Assembly (NCBI RefSeq): GCF_003417065.2
Contig: NZ_QVLT01000017.1
Span: 29,929 to 93,928, forward strand
Direction: 5' to 3'
Length of the DNA stretch: 64,000 bases
Source of the DNA: Hymenobacter lapidiphilus
Lineage (GTDB): Bacteria; Bacteroidota; Bacteroidia; Cytophagales; Hymenobacteraceae
Shown: in pieces, positions 44,475 to 53,593 of the stretch
How positions within the stretch are numbered: the stretch's first letter is position 1
Layout: each line of letters starts with the position of its first letter
Program-made: the position numbers and the translations under genes
The notes under the pieces: generated by a model
What the model saw: the letters and a program-made list of their open reading frames with translations, nothing else
The model's database searches: none
Told to the model about the DNA's origin: nothing

Positions 44475-45725
44475 GTGGATCTATTTGAAAAGATTGCCGC
44501 CAACCGCGGCCCGTTGGGCACCCACTCAGCCTACGCGCACGGCTATTTTGCTTTTCCTAAGCTGGAAGGCGAAATCAAGCCCCGCATGATATTCCGCGGT
44601 AAAGAGGTACTTACCTGGAGTCTGAACAATTACCTGGGCCTGGCCAACCACCCCGAAGTACGCCGCGCCGATGCCGAGGCCGCCGCCGAATTTGGCATGG
44701 CCCTGCCGATGGGCGCGCGCATGATGTCGGGTAACTCCAACCTGCACGAGCAGCTGGAAAACGAACTGGCCGACTTTGTGGCCAAGCCCGACTGCATGCT
44801 GCTCAACTTCGGTTATCAGGGCGTGGTGTCGATTATCGACGCCATGGTGGGCCGCCACGACGTGATTGTGTACGACGCCGAGTCGCACGCCTGTATTATT
44901 GATGGAGTGCGCCTGCACGCCGGTAAGCGCTTCGTGTACGTGCATAACGACATGGCCGGCCTCGAAAAGCAACTTGAGCGGGCCCAGCGCATCATCGACG
45001 AAACCGGAGGCGGTATTCTCGTCATCACCGAGGGCGTTTTCGGCATGTCGGGCAACCAGGGCGACCTGCGCGGCGTGCTTAAGCTGAAGGAGAAGTTCCA
45101 GTTCCGCCTGTTCGTAGATGATGCCCACGGCTTCGGCACAATGGGCGCTACGGGCGCCGGAACGGGCGAAGAACAGGGGGTGCAGGACGGCATCGACCTT
45201 TATTTTTCGACCTTCGCCAAGAGCATGGCCAGCATCGGCGCGTTCGTAGCGGGCCCCGAGAACGTAATTGAATATTTGCGCTACAACATGCGCAGCCAGA
45301 TTTTCGCCAAAAGCCTGCCCATGCCGCTGGTAGTGGGGGGGCTGAAGCGCCTGGAGCTGCTACGCACCAAGCCCGAGCTGAAGGACAATCTCTGGACCAT
45401 TGTGCGGGCCCTGCAAAGCGGCCTGCGCGAGAAAGGCTTCAACCTCGGCACTACCTCCTCGCCCGTAACACCGGTAATGCTGGCCGGCCAGATTGGCGAT
45501 GCGGTGCAGATAACCTTCGATTTACGCGAGAATTACGGCATTTTCTGCTCTATAGTGGTATATCCGGTGGTGCCGAAAGACGTCATCATGCTCCGCCTTA
45601 TCCCAACGGCCGTGCACACGCTCGACGACGTGGAGCAGACGATCAAGGCCTTCGAAATTGTGCAGGATAAGCTGGCCAAAGGGCTTTATTCCAAAACTGA
45701 AGCGCCTGTCTGGCTGACAGAGTAG
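44475..45725 (+). CDS. PLP-dependent alpha-oxoamine synthase, serine palmitoyltransferase-like
   Basis: The protein is 416 residues from a GTG at 44475 (MDLFEKIAANRGPLG with the first codon as Met), matching the family start; longer frames from 44358 are less likely. It has LTWSLNNYLGLANHP, GARMMSGNSNLHEQLE, the cofactor-contacting DAESHACIIDG and VDDAHGFG, and the PLP Lys in STFAKSMAS (Lys249). Alpha-oxoamine synthases join an amino acid to an acyl thioester; in Bacteroidota this type is linked to sphingolipid synthesis as serine palmitoyltransferase, although 2-amino-3-ketobutyrate ligase activity cannot be excluded. Confidence 0.85.
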   Translation: MDLFEKIAANRGPLGTHSAYAHGYFAFPKLEGEIKPRMIFRGKEVLTWSLNNYLGLANHPEVRRADAEAAAEFGMALPMGARMMSGNSNLHEQLENELADFVAKPDCMLLNFGYQGVVSIIDAMVGRHDVIVYDAESHACIIDGVRLHAGKRFVYVHNDMAGLEKQLERAQRIIDETGGGILVITEGVFGMSGNQGDLRGVLKLKEKFQFRLFVDDAHGFGTMGATGAGTGEEQGVQDGIDLYFSTFAKSMASIGAFVAGPENVIEYLRYNMRSQIFAKSLPMPLVVGGLKRLELLRTKPELKDNLWTIVRALQSGLREKGFNLGTTSSPVTPVMLAGQIGDAVQITFDLRENYGIFCSIVVYPVVPKDVIMLRLIPTAVHTLDDVEQTIKAFEIVQDKLAKGLYSKTEAPVWLTE

Positions 45726-45738
45726 CTTCGCCCCGCCT

Positions 45739-45783
45739 AAATGCAAAAGCCAGCTTCTACCCCGGAAGCTGGCTTTTGCATTT
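45739..45783. terminator. terminator after the PLP enzyme
   Basis: AAATGCAAAAGCCAGCTTC pairs perfectly with GAAGCTGGCTTTTGCATTT. It lies 14 bases after the stop. Confidence 0.9.
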
Positions 45784-45894
45784 AGTACTTTTTAAAGACA
45801 GGCTTGCCGCTCTTCGGGGTCATACAAGTGGGGTATTGGACTAAAAAGGCCTTCATGAGGCCGTAGTGGGGGTTTGAGAAAAAAACATCGCGAC

Positions 45895-45924
45895 TTGCTT
45901 GTATTTGAAATCCCTGTATATTGG
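45895..45924 (+). promoter_or_regulatory. putative promoter of the histone-like gene
   Basis: TTG at 45895-45897 and TATATTGG at 45917-45924 are spaced by 19 bases. The -7 box departs from TAnnTTTG in one base, so support is moderate. The same TATATTGG occurs at 32449 before the START-like gene. Confidence 0.45.
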
Positions 45925-45965
45925 GACCGAATCTTTTCTCTTCCACACCACATACCCCCTCCCAA

Positions 45966-46220
45966 ATGAGCAATTTTAGCAAACTGAAGGACCTCGTGAT
46001 GTCGCTCGAAGGTGACTTCGAGAAATTCTATGACAAGCAGAACTCGGCCGCCGGTACCCGTGTGCGTAAAGGCATGCAGGAGCTGAAGAACATGGCCCAG
46101 GAAATCCGCACCGAGGTGCAGAACAAGAAGAACGATGCTCCAGCTGCTCCGGCTGCTGCGGGTGCCAAGAAAGCTGCTCCGGCTGCCGCCAAGAAGGCTG
46201 CTCCTGCCAAGAAGAAGTAA
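45966..46220 (+). CDS. histone H1-like (Hc1-type) DNA-binding protein
   Basis: From the ATG at 45966 the protein is 84 residues. The N-terminal half is a helical domain (LKDLVMSLEGDFEKFYDKQN, RVRKGMQELKNMAQEIRTEV); the C-terminus is a Lys/Ala/Pro-rich tail with AAGAKKAAPAAAKKAAPAKK repeats. This is the layout of Hc1-like proteins of chlamydiae and Bacteroidota, which compact DNA. An in-frame ATG at 45921 adds a leader that overlaps the promoter box, so 45966 is preferred. It has its own promoter and terminator and may be highly expressed (inference). Confidence 0.87.
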   Translation: MSNFSKLKDLVMSLEGDFEKFYDKQNSAAGTRVRKGMQELKNMAQEIRTEVQNKKNDAPAAPAAAGAKKAAPAAAKKAAPAKKK

Positions 46221-46254
46221 GTAGCCCGGCCGCTTTGCGGCCGTTGGTATACCT

Positions 46255-46290
46255 AAAGAGCCCGCCGATATTTGGCGGGGCCTCTTTTTT
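46255..46290 (+). terminator. terminator after the histone-like gene
   Basis: AGAGCCCGCC pairs with GGCGGGGCCTCT with a small bulge, followed by TTTTTT. It lies 35 bases after the stop. Confidence 0.88.
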
Positions 46291-46353
46291 GTGCTTCGAG
46301 TTTTGTGGATAGTGATTAGGCCGGTACCTGACCGCTTCCAGGCACTAATCAAG

Positions 46354-47673
46354 CTACACCAGCTTCAGCAAGAAGTAGTTCTTCTTGCCCTTCTGGGCCA
46401 CGATGTACTGGCCCAGAAGGGGCGTTACGTCGGCGGCCAGTTGTTCGGGATTGGCCTTTTCGCGGTTCAGGCTCACACCGCCGGCCTGCATCATTTTGCG
46501 GGCCTCGCCTTTGGAGGGGAAGATGACGCCGCCGGTGGCCTCGCTAAGCAGGCTGATGACGTTCATTTCGGCCAGGTCGGCGCGGGGCACTTCTACCTGG
46601 GGTACGCCGGCGAATACGTCGAGTAGCGTAGCCTCATCGAGGGAAGCCAGCTCGCCGCCACCGAACAGCACCTGCGAGGCGGCCAGGGCGGCTTCGTAGG
46701 CCGTAGCGCCGTGTACGCGCGTGGTTACCTGCTCAGCCAGGGCCTTCTGCAGGATGCGTTTGTGCGGCGCCTCGGCGTGCTCGGCTTCCAGGGCCTCAAT
46801 TTCTGCTTTGGTGAGCAGCGTGAACACGCGGATGAGTCGGGGCACGTCGGCGTCGGCGGCGTTGAGGAAAAACTGGTAGAACTGGTAGGGGCTGGTCAGG
46901 GAGCCGTCGAGCCAGACGGTGCCGGTTTCGCTCTTGCCGTATTTGGTGCCATCGGCCTTGGTGATGAGCTGGCCGGTGAGGGCGTAGGCTTTGGCGGGCT
47001 GTTGCGCGCCTTCTGCCAGCTCGCCGCCCATGCGGCGGATGAGCTCGGTGCCGGTCGTGATGTTGCCCCACTGGTCGGAGGCGCCCATTTGCAGGGTGCA
47101 GCCGTAGGCGCGGAACAGGTGTACGAAATCGTAGCCCTGCAATAGTTGGTAGCTGAATTCGGTGTAGCTGATGCCGTCGGCGCCCGAGTTTTCGTCGCCG
47201 CTGATGCGGCGCTTCACCGAATCCTTGGCCATCATGTAGTTCACCGTCAGGTGCTTGCCCACTTCACGCAGGAAACCCAGGAAGCCGAAGTCCTTGAACC
47301 AGTCGTAGTTGTTGACCACCAGCGCCCCGGTGGGCGAGTCGTCGAAGACCAGGAACTTCTCCAGCTGCGCTTGGATGCCGGCCTGGTTGCGGCGCAGGGC
47401 TGTTTCGTCGAGCAGGTTGCGCTCGGCCGATTTGCCCGAGGGGTCGCCAATCATGCCGGTGGCGCCGCCTACCAAGGCCATGGGCCGGTGGCCGGCGCGC
47501 TGCAGGTGCACCAGCAGCATAATGGTGGCCAGGTTGCCGATGTGCAGCGAGGGCGCAGTCGGGTCGAAGCCGATGTAGCCGGTGATGGGCGCATTCTGGC
47601 GCAGGTGCTCGTCGGTGCCGGGCATCATGTCGTGAAACATGCCGCGCCAGCGCAGTTCTTCAATCAGGTCCAA
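46354..47673 (-). CDS. tyrS: tyrosyl-tRNA synthetase
   Basis: The enzyme is 439 residues from a TTG at 47673, which yields the family start ([19 protein letters not shown] with the first codon as Met). A longer frame from 47832 would translate the palindromic repeat and is rejected. Class I motifs are HIGN in [13 protein letters not shown] and KYGKS in [13 protein letters not shown], and the C-terminus is an S4 RNA-binding domain ([20 protein letters not shown]). It charges tRNA-Tyr. The upstream region has three TGAATGAG octamers and one palindromic element. Confidence 0.93.
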   Translation of the reverse strand: MDLIEELRWRGMFHDMMPGTDEHLRQNAPITGYIGFDPTAPSLHIGNLATIMLLVHLQRAGHRPMALVGGATGMIGDPSGKSAERNLLDETALRRNQAGIQAQLEKFLVFDDSPTGALVVNNYDWFKDFGFLGFLREVGKHLTVNYMMAKDSVKRRISGDENSGADGISYTEFSYQLLQGYDFVHLFRAYGCTLQMGASDQWGNITTGTELIRRMGGELAEGAQQPAKAYALTGQLITKADGTKYGKSETGTVWLDGSLTSPYQFYQFFLNAADADVPRLIRVFTLLTKAEIEALEAEHAEAPHKRILQKALAEQVTTRVHGATAYEAALAASQVLFGGGELASLDEATLLDVFAGVPQVEVPRADLAEMNVISLLSEATGGVIFPSKGEARKMMQAGGVSLNREKANPEQLAADVTPLLGQYIVAQKGKKNYFLLKLV

Positions 47674-47677
47674 AGCG

Positions 47678-47702
47678 TGAATGAGTGAATGAGTGAATGA
47701 GT
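47678..47702. repeat. TGAATGAG octamer repeat
   Basis: Three tandem TGAATGAG units (CATTCACT on the minus strand) sit immediately upstream of the tyrS TTG start. The upstream side of holA has a related series (ACCCATTCACCTATTCATC). Confidence 0.85.
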
Positions 47703-47706
47703 GGAG

Positions 47707-47826
47707 CAAAGATACTGTCATCCTGAGCATGTTGCGCTTGGAGCAAGGACGAAGGACCTTATCACGTAAAACGACTTGTTGTGGCGTGATAAGGTCCTTC
47801 GCAAGCTCAGGATGACAGTATCTTTG
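47707..47826. repeat. GTCAT-CTGAGC palindromic element, copy 3
   Basis: CAAAGATACTGTCATCCTGA pairs perfectly with TCAGGATGACAGTATCTTTG, and GAAGGACCTTATCACG pairs with CGTGATAAGGTCCTTC. It fills most of the divergent gap between tyrS and holA. Confidence 0.92.
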
Positions 47827-47859
47827 CCTCACCCATTCACCTATTCATCAACTCACCCA

Positions 47860-48933
47860 TTGAACGCCTCGCCCGACGAAATCCTGGCTCAGCTTAAGCA
47901 GCGGCAGTTTGCGCCCGTGTACTTTTTGCAGGGTGAGGAGCCGTACTACATCGATTTGCTGGCCGGCCTGCTCGAACAGCACGTGCTGCCCGAGGCCGAC
48001 AAGGGCTTCAACCAGGTAGTGATGTATGGCAAAGACACCGACGTGGCTGGTATTCTGGGCCAGGCCAAGCGCTACCCCATGATGGCCGAGCGCTCGGTAG
48101 TTATCGTGAAAGAGGCCCAGGCCGTGGCCGACCTGGAAACCGAAAAGGCCTGGCCATTTCTGGAAGCCTACCTCAAAAACCCGCTGCAGAGCACCGTGCT
48201 GGTGTTCTGCTACAAGCACAAAACCCTCGACGCCCGCAAGAAGCTGGGCAAGCTGCTGGCCGGCGACAAAAAAACGCCCGCTCCGGCCGGCACCGTGCTG
48301 CTCACCAGCAAGAAACTCTACGACAACCAGGTAGCGCCCTGGCTCAGCCAGTACGTGCGCAGCAAGGGCCAGCAGATTACGCCCCAGGCCACCAACATGC
48401 TGGCCGAGTACATCGGCGGCGAGCTGAGCCGGCTGACCAACGAGGTGGATAAGATGCTGCTCAACCTGCTGCCCGGCCACAGCATCGACGAGGACCTGGT
48501 GCAGCGCATGGTGGGCATCAGCAAGGACTACAACATCTTCGAGCTGCAGAGCGCCCTCGTGCGCCGCGACGTGCTCAAGGCCAACCGCATCCTGATTTAC
48601 TTCGAGGCCAACCCCAAAAACAACCCGATTATCCCCAACCTCACGCTGCTGTTTAACTTCTTCTCGCGGCTGCTGGCGCTGCACCAGCTGCCCACCGTGG
48701 CGGAGGCCGACTGGTTGAAAATGGGCCTGCGCTTCCCCATCCAGCGCCGCGACTACCAGACCGGCCTCAAGGTGTTTGACTTCGGCCGCTGCCGCGACAT
48801 CGTACACCTCATCCGTCGCGCCGATGCCCAGAGCAAAGGCATCGACTCGGGCTCGATGACTGATGGCGAAATCCTGCGCGAGCTGGTCTGGCTGGTGCTG
48901 CATCCCGTGCCGCTGCACGCCATAACGGGGTAG
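47860..48933 (+). CDS. holA: DNA polymerase III subunit delta
   Basis: The 357-residue protein reads PVYFLQGEEPYYIDLLAGLLEQ near the N-terminus, then AERSVVIVKEAQAV, LFCYKHK-like VLVFCYKHKTLD, and NMLAEYIGGELSRLTNEVDKML, all typical of HolA. It opens the clamp in the replication clamp loader. The start is probably TTG at 47860, after an octamer-like leader; an ATG at 47776 would translate the palindromic repeat. It is divergent from tyrS. Confidence 0.93.
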   Translation: MNASPDEILAQLKQRQFAPVYFLQGEEPYYIDLLAGLLEQHVLPEADKGFNQVVMYGKDTDVAGILGQAKRYPMMAERSVVIVKEAQAVADLETEKAWPFLEAYLKNPLQSTVLVFCYKHKTLDARKKLGKLLAGDKKTPAPAGTVLLTSKKLYDNQVAPWLSQYVRSKGQQITPQATNMLAEYIGGELSRLTNEVDKMLLNLLPGHSIDEDLVQRMVGISKDYNIFELQSALVRRDVLKANRILIYFEANPKNNPIIPNLTLLFNFFSRLLALHQLPTVAEADWLKMGLRFPIQRRDYQTGLKVFDFGRCRDIVHLIRRADAQSKGIDSGSMTDGEILRELVWLVLHPVPLHAITG

Positions 48934-49038
48934 AGGGGCTGCAGACAACGCCGCAATTGGCAGCATGTGCTACCTTGCCGGCCGTTGCAACCGGTTCTAA
49001 TCCGCCACTCCGGCGGGCGTGTGCAACGCGCCCCAGCC

Positions 49039-49317
49039 ATGCAGGTTCTCGATATTATTGCCATTTCGCCCCAGGAAACCTTTTTGGTAGGTTATCCAAC
49101 CCAAACCATGCAGCCCGGCCCCTGGGAGCTGCGGCGCAACGGTGAGCTGGTGGCCACCGTGGACGTAACCGGCCAGGCCGCAACCGAAGCCGACCAGAAG
49201 GGGAAGCTCGCCCCGCCCGGCGTGGTGATGTGCCGCGGCAGCATCGACAAGAAAAACTTCGATTTCGCCCGTGACGAGGTGACGCTGGTGCTGCCTGCCA
49301 CCCAGCCCGGTCCCTAA
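49039..49317 (+). CDS. small protein upstream of the ATP-grasp gene
   Basis: A 92-residue protein with short beta-strand stretches (VLDIIAISPQETFLVG, WELRRNGELVATVDV) and a charged region, and no signal peptide. No family is recognised. Only 11 bases separate it from the ATP-grasp gene, so the two are probably cotranscribed and functionally linked. A TACCTTGC box at 48971 may be its promoter. Confidence 0.65.
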   Translation: MQVLDIIAISPQETFLVGYPTQTMQPGPWELRRNGELVATVDVTGQAATEADQKGKLAPPGVVMCRGSIDKKNFDFARDEVTLVLPATQPGP

Positions 49318-49328
49318 TACACGTAGCT

Positions 49329-50069
49329 ATGCGCGTTTTTATTCAGAAAGGCTCCGATGGGGAATGCCTCAATGTAAATGGATTCACGGCGCTGGAAGGC
49401 TTCCGGCTGATGGGCTGGGAAATCGTGCCTTTTGTGAGCGATGATGTGTTTCTGCCCGACCATGCGCCCGATGAGGTAGTGGTGAGCCACATTGATAGGG
49501 TGCAGCGGGCCTTGCGCGACCTGGGCCGCGAAGTACCCGCCGAGCTGGGCTACCCCGAGGTATTGCAGCCGTTCCTGGGGCGGCGAATCTGGCCTGGTAC
49601 CATCAACGCCGTAGCTACCGACCCCGGCCAGTGGCCGGTGTTCGTGAAGCCCCGGTACTCGGCCAAAAAGTTTACCGGTGTACTCGTGCAGCGCCTGCCC
49701 GACCTGCGTGGCTGCGGCGACCAGAGCGAGGATACGCCCGTCTGGTGCTCCGAGCCGGTCGATTTCGTAGCCGAGTGGCGCTGCTTCGTGCGCTACGGCC
49801 GCATCCTCGACGCCCGCCACTACCGCGGCGACTGGCGCGTACACTTCGACGCCCAGGTAGCCGAGCAGGCCGTGGCCGCCTACGCCGCCGAAGCGCCCGC
49901 CGGTTACTCGCTCGACGTGGGCCGCACCGCCGATGGCCGCACGTTGCTGGTGGAAGTCAACGACGGCTATTCGCTGGGCGCCTACGGCCTCACCCCGCTG
50001 AGCTACGCCAAGCTGCTTTCGGCCCGCTGGGCCCAGATGACAGGTACGACCGACTACTGCAACTTCTGA
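49329..50069 (+). CDS. ATP-grasp domain protein (DUF4343-like)
   Basis: The 246-residue protein has an ATP-grasp-like core: VFVKPRYSAKKFTGVLV (the Lys-containing strand), then VDFVAEWRCFVRYGRILDARHYRGDW and LLVEVNDGYSLGAYG, where Glu and Asn are predicted magnesium ligands. These match DUF4343-type ATP-grasp proteins of unknown substrate. ATP-grasp enzymes ligate a carboxylate to an amine or thiol; the partner protein upstream could be a modified peptide, but this is only a guess. There is no membrane segment. Confidence 0.85.
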   Translation: MRVFIQKGSDGECLNVNGFTALEGFRLMGWEIVPFVSDDVFLPDHAPDEVVVSHIDRVQRALRDLGREVPAELGYPEVLQPFLGRRIWPGTINAVATDPGQWPVFVKPRYSAKKFTGVLVQRLPDLRGCGDQSEDTPVWCSEPVDFVAEWRCFVRYGRILDARHYRGDWRVHFDAQVAEQAVAAYAAEAPAGYSLDVGRTADGRTLLVEVNDGYSLGAYGLTPLSYAKLLSARWAQMTGTTDYCNF

Positions 50070-50214
50070 CGGACTCAGAGAACCGGCTCAAGTAGCTGTT
50101 TGTACGGTGCGGCGGGTGGTGTTAAGTGGCGGAAGCGGCTTAAGTAGTGGCGTAAGGCGCAGGGACGGGTACGGGCAATGGCCGGCAAACAGCGCGGGCC
50201 CCGGGTACGCGTTT

Positions 50215-51939
50215 TCAGGGCCGTCCCAAAAAGTTTACTACTGCCCGGTTGAATGCTGCCGGGACTTCCTGGGGTGCGTAGTGGGTGGCGTTGGGTAGAA
50301 TCAGCACTTCGCCCTGGGGCAGGCTGCGGGCCAGCTGGCGGGTGTGGGCTTCCAGCACCACGTCGTGCGCGCCGGCCACTACCAGCACCGGGGCCCGGAT
50401 GCCGGCCAGCTGGGCGAAGCGCATGCGCGGCTCCTGGAGCAGCAGCCGGAGCAAACGAACGGAGTTGGGAGCCTGCGGGTCGGGGTGGAGCTGGGTCTGG
50501 CGGAGCTGCTCGCGGAACAGCAGCAGGTAGTCGGGCTCGATGGCGGCGGGGAAGAGGTTGGCGCCCATGAGCACGAGGCGGCGCACGGCGGCGGGGCGGG
50601 CCAGCGCCAGTGCCAGGGCCGTGTTGCCCCCGTCGCTCCAGCCCAGCACATCCACCGGGCCCAGGTGCAGGCTGTCGAGCAACTGGGCCACATCCTGGGC
50701 AAACAGCTCGTAAGTGAAGTCGGCGGTGGTGGCATCCTGGCTGCGGCCCTGGGCTCGGGTGTCGAGGGCCAGCACGTCGTAGTGCCGGGCCAGCGCGCCC
50801 AGCTGGTGGCGAAACGCGGCTATCGACTGGCCGTTGCCGTGCAATAACAGCAGCGGAGTGCCGTGGCCGTAGCGTTCATAATAAAGACGGCCGCCGCGCA
50901 CCGGTAGGTAATATCCGGCCGCCGGATTCTGGCCATAGGGCACCGAATCGTGCGCGGGCAGCTGGGCAGCGGCGGCTGCCTGCTGCTGCTCCAGCGCCAT
51001 AATGCGTTGCAGGTAGCGGAGGCTGTCGGGCAGCGGTACGGCCGGCTTGGGAGCAGCGGCCGGAACCATCGGGCGGCCTTTCTGCGGGTACTCATCAAGC
51101 ACCAGCTGCAGGCTGAGGTAGCCGGGCGTGGATTGCCAGCGGGCCTGGCTTTTGTCGCGGGTGAGGATGGCGTGGCCCGGTCCCGGCACGGCCGACAGCG
51201 CGAAGCCCGTGGCACTATCGGGGCGGGCTTCGCTATGTAGCCACTGAATGGTGGCCGCCACTTCGCGCCGGTTCTGGAAGTAGAGGCGGTAGGGCTCCAG
51301 GTCAATTTCCACCCAACCCCGGGGCTGGGTTACGGTGAAGCGGATATCCTGGCTCAGTAACGGCTGGTCGGGCAGGCCCCGCTGTACGCCGTACAGGTTC
51401 AGGCGGAAGGTAACGGACTGAAAGCGGTTGAAGGCGACGTGCAGGCGCAGGGTGCGCAGGTGGCAGTCGGGTGGCAGGGCCAGCAGGGTGCCCTGTTCTT
51501 TGGCCCGCTCGTCCTGGCCCGCGCCGGGCTCGGTGTAGAGGCGGGCCGTCATGAAACTGGAGCTGCCGGTGCGGCCCGTGGTGCGGGTGCGCACCTTGCC
51601 CGGCCGCACCGTAACGGCCGCCAACGCCACGGCGGCGGGCCGCAGCCGCACCGTGGCCCCGGCAGCCGGTGGCCCGGTGGCGGGCACTTCGGCAGTGGCA
51701 TAGCCCACGCCCGAGGCCAGCACCCGCGCCGAGGCCGCTACTGAATCGGGCAACAGAAAGGCAAACCGCCCCGCCGAATCGGCCACCGTGCCAAAGGGCC
51801 GGCCGGCCACGCCCACCGAGGCAAACGGTACCGGCAGGCCCGTGGCAGCATCGAGCACCTGGCCGTGCAGGCGGGTAGTTTGGGCAAAAGCGAAGGGGCC
51901 GCAAAGCAGCAGGAGCAACAGCGGAAGCCAGATGCGCAT
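50215..51939 (-). CDS. fused carboxypeptidase-regulatory-like domain and alpha/beta hydrolase
   Basis: The 574-residue protein starts with a signal peptide (residues 2-19), followed by a beta-sandwich of CarboxypepD_reg-like type (LHGQVLDAATGLPVPFASVGV), a middle domain with IDLEPYRLYFQNR, and an alpha/beta hydrolase at the C-terminus. The hydrolase has LLLHGNGQS, GWSDGGNTAL with nucleophile Ser435, and a final LPNATHYAP for the His. It is probably exported. Secreted hydrolases with an N-terminal regulatory domain are rare in my memory, so the fusion is notable. Substrate is unknown. Confidence 0.87.
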   Translation of the reverse strand: MRIWLPLLLLLLCGPFAFAQTTRLHGQVLDAATGLPVPFASVGVAGRPFGTVADSAGRFAFLLPDSVAASARVLASGVGYATAEVPATGPPAAGATVRLRPAAVALAAVTVRPGKVRTRTTGRTGSSSFMTARLYTEPGAGQDERAKEQGTLLALPPDCHLRTLRLHVAFNRFQSVTFRLNLYGVQRGLPDQPLLSQDIRFTVTQPRGWVEIDLEPYRLYFQNRREVAATIQWLHSEARPDSATGFALSAVPGPGHAILTRDKSQARWQSTPGYLSLQLVLDEYPQKGRPMVPAAAPKPAVPLPDSLRYLQRIMALEQQQAAAAAQLPAHDSVPYGQNPAAGYYLPVRGGRLYYERYGHGTPLLLLHGNGQSIAAFRHQLGALARHYDVLALDTRAQGRSQDATTADFTYELFAQDVAQLLDSLHLGPVDVLGWSDGGNTALALALARPAAVRRLVLMGANLFPAAIEPDYLLLFREQLRQTQLHPDPQAPNSVRLLRLLLQEPRMRFAQLAGIRAPVLVVAGAHDVVLEAHTRQLARSLPQGEVLILPNATHYAPQEVPAAFNRAVVNFLGRP

Positions 51940-52185
51940 AGCAGGACAAGGAATGTATTGCAGGCTGGAAGAGTCCGCGCCGATACGTAAGGTTGTCATG
52001 ACCCGGGCCGCTTTTCTATCAGCAGCCCACCCCGTGCCCCGGTCAGCTATTCGCAGGAAACGGCTACAACAAGCAGAGATATGACTACGGAGGGCAGTAA
52101 ATGACCGGCGACCTTTGTTCAGTAATTGGAAAGCGAGAACCAGCGGCGGTAGCCGGAGTACTTTCAGGTCCTAAACAGTCATGCT

Positions 52186-53100
52186 ATGAAAAACGAGTCC
52201 CCACATAAGGTGAATAGCATCTCGGCCTATCATCAACTGATGGGGCTGCCCCGGCCGGAGCATCCGCTTATCAGCGTGGTGCGGTTTGAAACCATCACCC
52301 ATTCGGCGGCCATGACCAGCGCGCCGCTGCTCAATAACCTCTATTCTATTGCGCTGAAGAAAAACTTCAACGGCAAGCTCAAATACGGCCAGCAGGTGTA
52401 CGATTTCGACGAGGGCATGATGGTGTTTATGGCTCCCGGCCAGCTCCTAGGCATTTCTGCCGATGAAACCCTGCGCCACACGGGCTGGCTGCTGCTGGTG
52501 CACCCCGATTTTTTGTGGAATACGCCGCTGGCCAAAACCATCCAGCAGTACCCGTTTTTCAGCTACGCGGTGCACGAGGCGCTGCACCTGTCCGAGAAAG
52601 AGGAGCACATGATGACCGAACTGCTCCAGCGCATCGGCCAGGAGTACCACGGCGCCATCGACTCGTTCAGCCAGCGCGTTATCGTGGCCCAGCTGGAGCT
52701 GCTGCTCACGTATTCCGAGCGGTTTTACCAGCGCCAGTTCATCACCCGCAAAATCGCCAGCCACCAGCTGCTAACTCGCCTGGAAGACCTGCTGACGGCG
52801 CATTTCGATGGTGAGGCCCTGGCTCACGAGGGTCCGCCAACCGTGCAGGCCATTTCCGACCAGCTGCACGTGTCGCCCAACTATCTGAGCGGACTGCTGA
52901 AGAACCTGACCGGCCAGAGCACCCAGCAGCATATTCAGGATAAGCTTATCGAAAAGGCCAAGGAAAAACTGTCTACCACGGATTTGTCGGTGAGCGAAAT
53001 TGCCTACGCCCTGGGGTTCGGGCATTCGCAGTCGTTTAGTAAGCTGTTCAAGACCAAAACGGCCCTTTCGCCGCTGGCTTTCCGTAACTCATTTAACTGA
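52186..53100 (+). CDS. AraC family transcriptional regulator
   Basis: The 304-residue protein has a cupin-like N-terminal domain and a C-terminal double helix-turn-helix: VQAISDQLHVSPNYLSGLLK and then LSVSEIAYALGFGHSQSFSKL, with the signature ending LSPLAFRNSF. This family activates or represses adjacent genes in response to small molecules. The luciferase-like gene starts 20 bases downstream and an NmrA-type reductase gene follows, suggesting that it controls them (inference). Confidence 0.93.
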   Translation: MKNESPHKVNSISAYHQLMGLPRPEHPLISVVRFETITHSAAMTSAPLLNNLYSIALKKNFNGKLKYGQQVYDFDEGMMVFMAPGQLLGISADETLRHTGWLLLVHPDFLWNTPLAKTIQQYPFFSYAVHEALHLSEKEEHMMTELLQRIGQEYHGAIDSFSQRVIVAQLELLLTYSERFYQRQFITRKIASHQLLTRLEDLLTAHFDGEALAHEGPPTVQAISDQLHVSPNYLSGLLKNLTGQSTQQHIQDKLIEKAKEKLSTTDLSVSEIAYALGFGHSQSFSKLFKTKTALSPLAFRNSFN

Positions 53101-53119
53101 ATCACTTCCCCTCCATCGT

Positions 53120-53545
53120 ATGAAACTAGCCGCCAAAGGTCCTCTGCAACCCCCGCCCGTACTGTCCGGGCCGGGCCAGCAAACTGCCGAAATCATTCAG
53201 TCGTGGCCGGCTATTATTGCAGCCACCCACTGGGATTTCTACCACCGCACCCGCGTCGATGGAGCCGATTTTTACGTGGGGGAGGCCGAGCTGGGCCATA
53301 TTCACCTAAACGGCGAAGTGCACTTGGCCGCAACTCCTGCCCTGGGCCTGCCGCTGCTCAAGCAACACCTGGCCAGCCCGTTGCCCTACGGTCAGGGGCC
53401 CGGCGACTGGGTCTCGTTTATGATTCGCACCGCCGCCGATGCCGACCACGCCACCTGGCTGTTTCGGCTGAACTACGACCGGCTGCGGGGTACCGCCGTG
53501 GACGTGCTAATCGAACGCCTGCGGGCCGTGAGCGGCAAATCATAG
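53120..53545 (+). CDS. luciferase-like domain protein (DUF5519)
   Basis: From the ATG at 53120 the protein is 141 residues with no signal peptide. The pattern LGHIHLNGEVHLAATPALGLPL followed by DWVSFMIRTAADADHATWLFRLNYDRL fits DUF5519, a family annotated by weak similarity to fungal luciferase; light production is not implied. It is 20 bases after the AraC gene and probably cotranscribed with it. Function is unknown. Confidence 0.83.
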   Translation: MKLAAKGPLQPPPVLSGPGQQTAEIIQSWPAIIAATHWDFYHRTRVDGADFYVGEAELGHIHLNGEVHLAATPALGLPLLKQHLASPLPYGQGPGDWVSFMIRTAADADHATWLFRLNYDRLRGTAVDVLIERLRAVSGKS

Positions 53546-53593
53546 CTGCTTTAAGTTGCAACCCAGGCGAAATTTTGCTCTGTCAACGAAGCT

